A stretch of DNA of 22,739 nt, from NCBI GenBank assembly GCA_900556875.1, contig USQQ01000023.1, positions 1 to 22,739 of the forward strand. The letters run 5' to 3'. The notes under the pieces were generated by a model, which worked only from the letters and a program-made list of their open reading frames with translations, made no database searches and was not told the DNA's origin. The stretch comes from an uncultured Collinsella sp. (GTDB taxonomy: Bacteria > Actinomycetota > Coriobacteriia > Coriobacteriales > Coriobacteriaceae). Position 1 is the first letter of the stretch. Each line of letters opens with the position of its first letter. Positions 5,561 to 13,212 of this stretch are shown one piece after another. The position numbers and the translations under genes are program-made.

Positions 5561-6775
5561 TTACAAATTTTGAAGCAAGTCCAAAATTGTATCTGCGAGC
5601 TGGGGTTTTGTTAGTACGGGTAGTTCTTGCGTACCCGCTATGCTCACGATCCAAGCCTTGTTGGTGTCGGTTCCAAAGCCCGAATCGGCGCGTGAGACAT
5701 CGTTGGCAATAATGGCATCGCAGCCTTTGCGGGTCAATTTGCGCTCGGCGTACTCGACGACGTTATCAGTCTCGGCTGCAAAGCCGATTACGAGGCGATC
5801 GCCCTTTTGGCGTGAAAGTTCGGCCAAGATGTCAACGGTCTCGACGAGCTCGATTCGATCCAGGCGCTCGTTGGCCTTTTTGAGTTTATGGTCCGCCGGG
5901 GCCGCCGGCGTGTAGTCGGCGACGGCGGCGGCGGAAATGGCCGCGTCGGCCGTCTGGAAGGCGCTCAGCGCTGCCTTGAGCATTTCTGAGGCGGTCTGTA
6001 CGTGCACGCACTCCACACCGCGGGGAACATCGAGCGATGTCGGTCCCAGCACGAGCGTGACGGCGGCACCGCGACGTGCGGCCTCCCCCGCCAGGGCGAT
6101 GCCCATCTTGCCCGAAGAACGGTTGCCAATGAATCGCACCGGGTCGATCGGCTCGTGCGTGGGGCCGGCGGTAATCACGATGCGCTTGCCCGCCAGGTCT
6201 TGCGGCACGGGATTGAGCACCCTGCAGACGGCCTCGACGATGTCCTCGGGCTCGCTCATACGGCCCGTGTCCACGTCGCCGCAGGCAAGGTAGCCGCTTC
6301 CCGGACCCACCACATGTACGCCGCGGTCACGCAGCATGGCCATGTTGGCCTGCGTCGCCGGCGCCTTCCACATGCCGTTGTTCATAGCAGGTGCGATCAC
6401 GATCGGTCGCGGCGTGGCAAGCAGTGTGGTAGAAATAAGGTCATCGGCGATGCCATTGGCCATCTTGGCGATGATATTGGCCGTCGCGGGCGCCACGACC
6501 ACCAGATCGGGCTCCTGCGCCAGCGAAATGTGGTGGATGGGGTCGGAGGGATCGTCGAATAGGCCCACGGCAACTGGCTCGTTGGTGAGCGCACGGAAGG
6601 TGAGCGGGCCCACAAACTCGGTGGCATGCTCGCTCATAACGGCCTTGACGCGCGCGCCGCGCTTTTGCAGCAGGCGCACGATATTGCACGACTTATAGGC
6701 GGCGATCCCGCCGGTAATGCCCAGCAGGATCGTTTTTCCCTCAAGTTGCATTGAATTGTTGGATGTCGCCGTCAT
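5561..6775 (-). CDS. coaBC: Bifunctional phosphopantothenoylcysteine decarboxylase / phosphopantothenate-cysteine ligase
   Basis: A 404-residue enzyme for two steps of coenzyme A synthesis. CoaC half (about 11-185): ILLGITGGIAAYK flavoprotein start, His81/His82 region, PAMNNGMW with Asn132, and the flexible flap GYLACGDVDTGRM with catalytic Cys165. CoaB half (about 195-404): ITAGPTHEPIDPVRFIGNRSSGKMG, AAVADY, KLKKANERLD and GFAAET, as expected for the nucleotide-dependent ligase. Length fits the usual ~400. The ATG lies 2 bp after the stop of the zinc-ribbon gene, with AAGGAAG inside that gene's end; an alternative ATG at residue 9 is possible. It is the last gene of the long minus-strand block. 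No strong terminator is visible before the tRNA-Pro promoter. Confidence 0.95.
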   Translation of the reverse strand: MTATSNNSMQLEGKTILLGITGGIAAYKSCNIVRLLQKRGARVKAVMSEHATEFVGPLTFRALTNEPVAVGLFDDPSDPIHHISLAQEPDLVVVAPATANIIAKMANGIADDLISTTLLATPRPIVIAPAMNNGMWKAPATQANMAMLRDRGVHVVGPGSGYLACGDVDTGRMSEPEDIVEAVCRVLNPVPQDLAGKRIVITAGPTHEPIDPVRFIGNRSSGKMGIALAGEAARRGAAVTLVLGPTSLDVPRGVECVHVQTASEMLKAALSAFQTADAAISAAAVADYTPAAPADHKLKKANERLDRIELVETVDILAELSRQKGDRLVIGFAAETDNVVEYAERKLTRKGCDAIIANDVSRADSGFGTDTNKAWIVSIAGTQELPVLTKPQLADTILDLLQNL

Positions 6776-6777
6776 CG

Positions 6778-7497
6778 CTAGGCTTCCTTGCTAGGGAGCA
6801 CGAGCAGGCGGTGGCAGTACGGGCAGTGCGTAATCTCACTGCCGTCGTGGTTGAGGTCGCTCATGGACGATGCCTGCAGCGCGGTGTGGCAGACCGTGGG
6901 GATGTTGCCCTTGATGGTCTCGACGGCCAGGCCGCGGAACTGCTTGAGCAGGCGCTCGTAGTCGCTGAGCACGTCGGTGGGCAGCGTAGCGGCCAGCGCG
7001 GTGCGCTCCTTGGTGGCGGCTTCGATCTGAGCCTGCAGGTCGGCAGCCTTGGCGCGGGCGGCCTTGGTATCGGCCTTCACGCCCTCTTCGAACTTGGCGA
7101 TGATTGCCTGCGCGCGGGTCTCGCGGTCGAGCGCCTCTTTGTGGGCGACAACGACGTCCTTGCGGGTGTGCTCAATCTTGTCCAGACGCTTGGCCAGGGT
7201 GGCGAGCTCGTTCTCCAGGTCCTGAACCTCGCGATAGTCAGAGCCGTCGACGTGGCGCTTCTTGGCGGCCTCGATGGCGTTGTTGGTCTGAATCTCGGTG
7301 GTGTTGAGATCGTCGAGCTCAATGTCCAGGTCCTTGCGTTGGGCGTAGAGCTTGGTCATCTCGGACTTGAGCTTTACATAGGTCTTGCGCTTGGAAGCGA
7401 GCTCCTTGAGCTCCGGCATATTGGCAAGTTCGCTCTTGTTGCGGGCGAGCTCCAAATCGATCTGTTGCAGCTTGAGTAGCGTAGCGCCGGCGCTCAT
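6778..7497 (-). CDS. Coiled-coil protein with C4-type zinc ribbon
   Basis: A 239-residue protein: a long coiled coil (about 5-170, rich in Lys/Glu/Leu heptads) and a small C-terminal zinc ribbon of the CT398/zf-RING_7 type (PF02591). The ribbon reads VCHTAL near 202-207 and CPYCHRLL at 225-232. The second knuckle Cys225/Cys228 is intact, but the first knuckle has Cys203 followed by Ala at 206 instead of the second Cys. The start at 7497 is chosen because AAGGAGAG lies just upstream and the ATG overlaps the Nif3 stop (ATGA); the frame also runs further upstream without support. The family is widespread beside nif3-like genes, and its function is poorly known; a nucleic-acid or scaffold role is often suggested. 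Confidence 0.88.
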   Translation of the reverse strand: MSAGATLLKLQQIDLELARNKSELANMPELKELASKRKTYVKLKSEMTKLYAQRKDLDIELDDLNTTEIQTNNAIEAAKKRHVDGSDYREVQDLENELATLAKRLDKIEHTRKDVVVAHKEALDRETRAQAIIAKFEEGVKADTKAARAKAADLQAQIEAATKERTALAATLPTDVLSDYERLLKQFRGLAVETIKGNIPTVCHTALQASSMSDLNHDGSEITHCPYCHRLLVLPSKEA

Positions 7498-8303
7498 AAG
7501 TTCTCTCCTTTTGTCACAGTCCACCATTGGCAAGGGTTCAGTATTTTAATCGCATGACGGGGGTCGGCCCCGGCGTCAACTGCAGAGTTCATCAATATAT
7601 CAACGAACGGCTCCTCGGAGCGGTCGTGGCCGAGCAAGATCACCGGCAGCCCGCGCAAGGCAAGGTCTTGCGCCACGTGGTAGCCCGCCTCGCCCGTCAC
7701 GATGACATCCGCACCGGCGGCGATGGCAAGCTCGCCAAAGTCACCCAGCGAACCGCCCAAAATTGCGATGGTGCGGCACGGGTGATCGGCCTCGCCCCAC
7801 ACGCGCGGGTCGCTGCCAAACGCCGCTGCGGCGCGTGCGGCAAGGTTGCGCAGGCTGCAGGGGTCGTGGAGGGTCGCGAGTGCGCCCAGTCCGCAGGCCT
7901 CGGGGTCGTCCACGTGCTCCAACGAGCTTGCGGGCGCGGCGTCCAAAAGCCTACTTAGGCAGATACGTGCCTCGTGCGAGCGGTCCAGGTTGGTGTGGAG
8001 CGAGATAATGCTCACGCCGCAACGGGCTGCCTCGTAGAGCGCCGCGCTGCATTGGGGGCGCGTCGCGCCGGGCGGGCAAAACGCCTCGGGCGCCTTGATA
8101 TAGATGGGATGATGCGTCAGCAGCACGTTGGCTCCGGCCTCCTGGGCGCGGTGCACATTGGCTTCGGTCGCATCGAGTGCGCAGGCAACACCGGTAATCT
8201 CCGCGGCAGGGTCGCCGACGGAGAGTCCTACATGGTCCCAACTCTCGGCATTGGTCTTGGGATAGCGTGCCAGCAGCGCGCGCTCAAGCTCGGCGACGAT
8301 CAT
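7494..8303 (-). CDS. Nif3-like dinuclear metal center protein
   Basis: A 269-residue Nif3/YqfO/YbgI family protein (PF01784). The dimetal ligands are in place: LLTHHPIY with His64 and His65, HTNLDR with Asp107, and GHDRSEEP with His226 and Glu230; WDHVGL near residue 22 and GEAGYH near 204 are family motifs. Members form toroidal hexamers, and some have been labelled GTP cyclohydrolase 1 type 2, but the cellular role is unsettled. It lacks the extra central domain of longer members such as YqfO. The start overlaps the cysteine desulfurase stop (ATGA), and its own stop overlaps the zinc-ribbon start, so translation is likely coupled. Confidence 0.92.
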   Translation of the reverse strand: MIVAELERALLARYPKTNAESWDHVGLSVGDPAAEITGVACALDATEANVHRAQEAGANVLLTHHPIYIKAPEAFCPPGATRPQCSAALYEAARCGVSIISLHTNLDRSHEARICLSRLLDAAPASSLEHVDDPEACGLGALATLHDPCSLRNLAARAAAAFGSDPRVWGEADHPCRTIAILGGSLGDFGELAIAAGADVIVTGEAGYHVAQDLALRGLPVILLGHDRSEEPFVDILMNSAVDAGADPRHAIKILNPCQWWTVTKGENL

Positions 8304-9478
8304 ACGGCACCCACGATCGAGAGCAGCGTTTGGGCGAACTCGTCCAGATCGCTCGGATTTACGCGGTCATCAAAGGAAATGCGCAGTGCTCCCAATGCCT
8401 GCTCGCGACCGATGCCCATCGCGCTCAAAACGTGGCTGGGGTCCATACTACCGCTCGAGCATGCCGAGCCTGCCGATACCTCAAAGCCGGCGGCGTCGAG
8501 CTTGATGATGAGCTCCTCGGAGTCCATGCCGTCAATGTAGATCGAAACCATACCCGGCAGACGATCGGCCTGCGCGTAGTCGCCCATCGTGGCGTGAATG
8601 CGAGGATGGGCCGTAAGCGTGGCATAGAGCTTGTCGGAAAGGGTTTGCAGCGTCGCACGCTCCTGGGCCACATGGGGCGCCAGCGTGCGGGCGGCAGCGG
8701 CAAAAGCCAGCTGTGTACGCAGGTCCTGCGTGCCCGCGCGACGTCCGGCTTCCTGTCCACCGCCAAAAATGCGGGGGCGCAGTGGCGTGCGGGTCTTAAG
8801 GTAGAGAGCGCCGGAAGCCACGGGGCCGCCGATCTTGTGCGCGGCAACGGTCATAGCGTCGACGCCCAGCTCGGTGACATCGAGCGGAATATGCAAGTAG
8901 CCCTGGATGGCATCGGTGTGGAACAGGGCGCCTGCGGTATGCGCGGCCGAGGCAAGCTCGCGGATAGGTTGTACCACGCCGGTCTCGTTGTTGGCGGCCA
9001 TGATGCTTTCGAGCGCCACGTCGTCGCCGAGCAGCTCGATGAGCGCGGCAGGTTCAATGTAGCCCGCACGGCAGGGTTGCACCAGATCGACGGTAAAGCC
9101 GGCGGCGCGCAGCAGCGGCAGGTTGTCCAGAATCGAATCGTGCTCGATGGCAGATACGATCACACGGTTACGCTTGCGATCGCGCTGACGAGCGCCCTCG
9201 GCAAGACCGAGCAGCGCCAGCTGGTTGGCCTCGGTGCCGCCGTTGGTAAGGATGATCTCGGACGGGCGAACGCGTGCGCCAAAGCTGCGGGCGATCTCGC
9301 GACGGGCGACTTCCAGGCGTGCGGCGGCCTTGCGGCCAAGTGAGTGCAGCGAGTTGGGGTTGACGCCGGCGAGCTCGCTATCATCGTACTCACGCTGCGC
9401 AAGGAGCGCCTCGGCGCGCATGGGCGTCGAGGCGGCATAGTCAAGATTCACGGGTATGCGGTTTTGACCTGCGGTCAT
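8300..9478 (-). CDS. Cysteine desulfurase (NifS/IscS-like, PLP-dependent)
   Basis: A 392-residue class V aminotransferase-fold enzyme that takes sulfur from L-cysteine, leaving alanine and an enzyme persulfide. Visible: NLDYAASTPMR, TNGGTEANQLAL, His113 in SAIEHDSIL, ANNETGVVQPI, FHTDAIQG, Lys215 in AAHKIGGP (PLP Schiff base), RRAGTQD, and Cys340 in SAGSACSSGS (active-site cysteine of the IscS/NifS type). No scaffold (IscU/NifU) or MnmA gene is adjacent, so the sulfur acceptor is unknown; Fe-S assembly (IspH and DUF512 in the same block need clusters) or tRNA thiolation are both possible. AGGAGG precedes the ATG and overlaps the end of rpe. Confidence 0.94.
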   Translation of the reverse strand: MTAGQNRIPVNLDYAASTPMRAEALLAQREYDDSELAGVNPNSLHSLGRKAAARLEVARREIARSFGARVRPSEIILTNGGTEANQLALLGLAEGARQRDRKRNRVIVSAIEHDSILDNLPLLRAAGFTVDLVQPCRAGYIEPAALIELLGDDVALESIMAANNETGVVQPIRELASAAHTAGALFHTDAIQGYLHIPLDVTELGVDAMTVAAHKIGGPVASGALYLKTRTPLRPRIFGGGQEAGRRAGTQDLRTQLAFAAAARTLAPHVAQERATLQTLSDKLYATLTAHPRIHATMGDYAQADRLPGMVSIYIDGMDSEELIIKLDAAGFEVSAGSACSSGSMDPSHVLSAMGIGREQALGALRISFDDRVNPSDLDEFAQTLLSIVGAV

Positions 9479-9484
9479 AAGGGT

Positions 9485-10156
9485 TTATGCCTCCTGTGCG
9501 GCCTCATTGCCCAGCTTCTGCAGCAGCGCAACCTCGGCGGCGGGATCTTCGGACTTAAAAACGGCGGAGCCGGCTACGAGCACGTTGGCGCCGGCCTTGA
9601 CGACCTCGGCGATGTTCTTGGAAGAAATACCGCCATCGACCTCGATCAGGGGCGACACGCTGTGATGCTCACACATGGCCGTAAGCTCGTGCAGCTTAGG
9701 CAGCGTGCCCGGGATAAAGCTCTGGCCGCCAAAGCCCGGGTTCACACTCATGAGCAGCACCATGTCGACAACGTCGATGATGCTCTCGAGCACGCAGACG
9801 GGCGTGGCGGGGTTGAGCACCACACCGGCCTTGACGCCGCGCTGCTGCAGATGCGTGAGCGTGCGGTGCAGGTGCGTGGAAGCCTCGTAGTGCACAGTGA
9901 TCATATCGGCGCCGGCGTCGGCATACCAATCGACGGTCTCGTCGGGATTCGACACCATGAGGTGCGCGTCGACCGGCACGTCGGTGGAGCGCTTGACGGC
10001 CTTGAGGATATCGACACCAAAGGTGAGGTTGCCGGTAAAGTGACCGTCCATAACGTCAAAGTGCACGTAGTCGGCACCGGCGATCTTGTCGAGTTCGCCC
10101 TTGAGGTTGGCCATGTCGGCCGAAAGGACAGACGGAGCGATTTTGATGGAACCCAT
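9485..10156 (-). CDS. rpe: Ribulose-phosphate 3-epimerase
   Basis: A 223-residue (beta/alpha)8 enzyme that interconverts ribulose-5-phosphate and xylulose-5-phosphate in the pentose phosphate pathway. Family motifs: IAPSVLSAD, HFDVMDGHFTGN with metal ligands His32 and Asp34, DAHLMVSNP with His65, VLLMSVNPGFGGQSF, and EVDGGISSKN with the second catalytic Asp. The C-terminal GSAVFKSEDP phosphate-binding segment is present. Full length. The ATG at 10156 follows GAAAGG; it sits 18 bp after gpsA and 6 bp before the desulfurase gene. Confidence 0.96.
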   Translation of the reverse strand: MGSIKIAPSVLSADMANLKGELDKIAGADYVHFDVMDGHFTGNLTFGVDILKAVKRSTDVPVDAHLMVSNPDETVDWYADAGADMITVHYEASTHLHRTLTHLQQRGVKAGVVLNPATPVCVLESIIDVVDMVLLMSVNPGFGGQSFIPGTLPKLHELTAMCEHHSVSPLIEVDGGISSKNIAEVVKAGANVLVAGSAVFKSEDPAAEVALLQKLGNEAAQEA

Positions 10157-10174
10157 GGTAGTAGCCTTTCTGCG

Positions 10175-11182
10175 CTAGTCGGTAAGTCCGTAGAACTCTT
10201 GAGAGGGGACGCGGTCGGTAAGAATCTCGAGCGCTCTGTCCAAAGTAACACCGTTGTAGAGCGTTTGCTCCACGGCAAAGGTGAGCGGAATGTCTACGCC
10301 CAGTGAACGGGCGAGCTCGCTCACGCTGCGGGCGGCGACGGCACCCTCCACCACCATATGCGTACGTGCCTGGTACTCGTCGAGCGAGACGCCGTGGGCA
10401 AACTCGTAGCCAAAGGTGCGGTTGCGCGAATGCTCGGAGGTGCAGGTGGCAATGAGGTCACCCATGCCGGCAAGACCCATGCAGGTCATGGCTTGACCGC
10501 CGCGGGCGTGCACCAGACGGCTGATCTCGGCCAGGCCGCGCGTCATGATAAGGGCAAGCGTGTTGTCGCCCGCACCAGAACCGGCGGAAATGCCGCACAC
10601 GATGGCGATGACGTTTTTCATGGCGCCACATACCTCGACGCCGGTCATATCCTGCGACAGGTAGATGCGGAAGGCCGTGGACAGCAGCAGCTCCTTAAAG
10701 GTCTCCCCTACCTGCGGATCTTCGCTGGCGATGACGGCGGCAGAGAGCCCGCCGCGGCAAATCTCCTCGGCATGGTTGGGGCCCGAGAGGGCCGCCACAC
10801 GACGCTCGTTGCCGATCTCGCTAGCAATGACCTCGCTCATAAGCAGGCCGGACTCGGGCTCGATGCCCTTGGTGAGGCAGAGGACCGGAGTTTCGAGATC
10901 GATAAACGGCGCTGCCCGATGGCACACGTCGCGCAAGTGCGTGGAGGGCACGGCAATGATAATCGCATCGGCATCGTCGAGCGCCTGGGCGAGCTCGGTC
11001 GTTGCTACCACGTTGTCCGGCAGCTCGTAGTCCACCAGATAGCGCGGGTTGCGGTGCTCGCCGTTGATGCCGGCAGCCGTCTGCTCGCTATGGGCCCACA
11101 TGGTCACGCGCTCGGCTCGCGCGGCGGCAAGGCCGGCGACGGCGGTTCCCCAGGAGCCAGAGCCAATCAGCGCAACATTCAC
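10175..11182 (-). CDS. gpsA: Glycerol-3-phosphate dehydrogenase [NAD(P)+]
   Basis: A 335-residue enzyme that reduces dihydroxyacetone phosphate to sn-glycerol-3-phosphate, the backbone for phospholipids. Rossmann GSGSWGTAVAG at 7-17, LSGPNHAEEI, catalytic Lys in GAMKNVIAI, and the C-terminal GLAGMGDLIATC and SRNRTFG signatures are all present. The start is a GTG at 11180-11182, preceded by TAGGAGAG that overlaps the plsY stop. Its product is the direct substrate of PlsY encoded just upstream, so this pair links precursor supply and the first acylation. Confidence 0.95.
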   Translation of the reverse strand: MNVALIGSGSWGTAVAGLAAARAERVTMWAHSEQTAAGINGEHRNPRYLVDYELPDNVVATTELAQALDDADAIIIAVPSTHLRDVCHRAAPFIDLETPVLCLTKGIEPESGLLMSEVIASEIGNERRVAALSGPNHAEEICRGGLSAAVIASEDPQVGETFKELLLSTAFRIYLSQDMTGVEVCGAMKNVIAIVCGISAGSGAGDNTLALIMTRGLAEISRLVHARGGQAMTCMGLAGMGDLIATCTSEHSRNRTFGYEFAHGVSLDEYQARTHMVVEGAVAARSVSELARSLGVDIPLTFAVEQTLYNGVTLDRALEILTDRVPSQEFYGLTD

Positions 11183-11191
11183 GACTCTCTC

Positions 11192-11875
11192 CTACTTTTC
11201 GTCGGGCTCGGTGACGCGCTTGGTAAACGAGAGCTTGGACTCCTTACCGCACGTGAGCTTTTTGATGTTCGCGCGATGGGCCCACACCACGGTGATGCCG
11301 ATCATCGCCATGCAAAACTTAAGTCCTAGGCTGCTGTACGGAAAGACTGCGCAGGCGGCGATGGGAAGACCGATGGCCGCGGCAAGCGAGCCCACCGACA
11401 CAAACTTGGTGATGGCGACGGCCACGATAAACATGCCCAGCAGCGAAAGTCCGATGGGCCAGTACCAGGCGAGGATGACGCCCAGACCGACCGCGATGCC
11501 CTTGCCGCCGTGGAAGTTGAGGTACGGCGAAAAGATGTGGCCCCATACGGCCGCCAGGCAGATGACGCCGAGCATCCAATCGCCGGCAGCACCGGGAGCC
11601 ATAATGCTCGGCGGAAAGCCATAGCCCACGCTCGCGATGAGCGGACGGGCGATAAGGACGCAAATGGCGCCCTTAAGGCAGTCGAGCAGCAGCGTGAGCG
11701 CGGCCACCTTGGGGCCGGCTACGCGCAGCGCGTTGGTGGTGCCGATGTTGCCGGAGCCCGCCTTGCGGATATCCGTGTGGTTGAACACGCGGCCCAGGAT
11801 CAGTCCAAACGGAATCGCTCCGATAAAGAACGAGACCACGGCGCAGATGGCGGTCAGCAGAATCGGATTATGCAT
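11192..11875 (-). CDS. plsY: Acyl-phosphate:glycerol-3-phosphate acyltransferase
   Basis: A 227-residue integral membrane enzyme that transfers an acyl group from acyl-phosphate to glycerol-3-phosphate. The three PlsY motifs are visible: GSGNIGTTNALR near 42-53, HIFSPYLNFHGGKG near 112-125, and AHRANIKKLTCGKES near the C-terminus; several hydrophobic helices lie between. The start is the ATG at 11875, which overlaps the der stop by 8 bp and follows AGGAGC; the frame continues further upstream only as an overlap with der. No plsX is in this window. It pairs with gpsA downstream. Confidence 0.94.
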   Translation of the reverse strand: MHNPILLTAICAVVSFFIGAIPFGLILGRVFNHTDIRKAGSGNIGTTNALRVAGPKVAALTLLLDCLKGAICVLIARPLIASVGYGFPPSIMAPGAAGDWMLGVICLAAVWGHIFSPYLNFHGGKGIAVGLGVILAWYWPIGLSLLGMFIVAVAITKFVSVGSLAAAIGLPIAACAVFPYSSLGLKFCMAMIGITVVWAHRANIKKLTCGKESKLSFTKRVTEPDEK

Positions 11876-13202
11876 CCTTTTGCTCCTTCTTCCTAAAGAA
11901 GAGTCGAATGGGCGTGCCGGCGAAGTCGAAGGTCGAGCGCATGCGGTTTTCAACGTAGCGCTGGTAGGTGTCGTTGACCAGGTCGCTGTGGTTGACGAAG
12001 AACGTAAACGTCGGCGGGTTGATGCCCGTCTGGGTCACGTAGTGCATACGCAGGCGGCGCTTGCCGTCCACCACGGTATGACCGAACTCGCGCAGGTCGG
12101 TGAGGAACGTGTTGAGGCGTGAGGTACTGATCTTTTGCGAGCGCGTCTTTTCGGCCGCGTCGACCATCGACCAGATCTTCTCGACGCTACGGCCAGTGAG
12201 GGCAGAGATGCGCAGGTACTGGGCCCAGGGAGCCATGACGCCCAGACGGCGGTCGACGGTCTCCATGCAGGCCTCGCGCTTGCGGTCATCGTCGAGCAGG
12301 TCCCACTTGTTGAGCAGCACCACGATGGCGCAGCCGCGCTCGATGGCAAGACCCATGACCTTCTGGTCCTGCTCGGTAACGCCCACGGAGGCGTCGACGA
12401 CGAGCAGCGCCACGTCGGCACGGTCGATAGCGCGCAGGCCGCGGACCATGGAGTAGTACTCGATGTTCTCGTACACGGTGCTCTTCTTGCGAATGCCCGC
12501 GGTGTCGACCATGCGGTAGTGCTTGCCGTTGCGCTCCACGACGGTGTCGATGGCGTCGCGCGTCGTGCCGGCGATGTTCGAGACGATGGAGCGGTCGGCG
12601 CCCAGGATGCGGTTGAACAGCGACGACTTGCCGGCATTGGGGCGGCCGATGATGGCGACGTTCAGCGCGTCGGGGAACTCATCGGCGACCTCGTCCTCTT
12701 CCTCCGGAAGCAGGGCCACGATATCGTCGAGCAGGTCGCCCGTGCCGTGGCCGTGCAGGGCCGAGAGCGGCGTGGGCTCACCGATGCCGAGCGAATAGAA
12801 CTCCCAGATGCTGTCGTTCTCGCGATCGGGGTTGTCGAGCTTGTTCACCAGCAGAAAGACCGGCTTGTCGCAGCGCTTGAGCATGCGGGCGACCGACTCG
12901 TCCTCCTCGGTGACGCCGGTGCGGCCGTCGACCACAAACAGGATGACGGCGGCTTCCTCGGCGGCGGCGAGGGCCTGGTCGCGGATGGACGTGGCAAAGA
13001 CGTCATCGCTCTTGAGCGGTTCGATGCCGCCCGTGTCGACGATGGTGAACTCGCGGCCGTTCCAATCGGCCGTGTGGTACGAGCGGTCGCGCGTGACGCC
13101 GCGGGACTCGTGGACGATGGCGTCCGAGGTCTGGGCCAGGCGGTTAACGAGCGTGGACTTGCCCACGTTGGGGCGTCCGACGACGGCGACGATTGGTTTC
13201 AT
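11868..13202 (-). CDS. der: Ribosome biogenesis GTPase Der (EngA)
   Basis: A 444-residue double-GTPase needed for 50S subunit maturation. First G domain: GRPNVGKST at 9-17, RGVTRD, DTGGIE, NKLD. Second G domain: GRPNAGKSS near 184-192, AGTTRD, DTAGIRKK, NKWD. A KH-like C-terminal domain follows (TGINPPTFTFFVN, RYVENRMR) with a basic end. Length is in the usual range. The ATG at 13202 is used because AAGGAGAG lies 3 nt upstream; codons further upstream in the frame fall in the gap and the DUF512 gene. der beside a DUF512 gene and plsY-gpsA is an order I associate with clostridia-like genomes. Confidence 0.97.
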   Translation of the reverse strand: MKPIVAVVGRPNVGKSTLVNRLAQTSDAIVHESRGVTRDRSYHTADWNGREFTIVDTGGIEPLKSDDVFATSIRDQALAAAEEAAVILFVVDGRTGVTEEDESVARMLKRCDKPVFLLVNKLDNPDRENDSIWEFYSLGIGEPTPLSALHGHGTGDLLDDIVALLPEEEDEVADEFPDALNVAIIGRPNAGKSSLFNRILGADRSIVSNIAGTTRDAIDTVVERNGKHYRMVDTAGIRKKSTVYENIEYYSMVRGLRAIDRADVALLVVDASVGVTEQDQKVMGLAIERGCAIVVLLNKWDLLDDDRKREACMETVDRRLGVMAPWAQYLRISALTGRSVEKIWSMVDAAEKTRSQKISTSRLNTFLTDLREFGHTVVDGKRRLRMHYVTQTGINPPTFTFFVNHSDLVNDTYQRYVENRMRSTFDFAGTPIRLFFRKKEQKDA

Positions 13203-13212
13203 CTGCTCTCCT

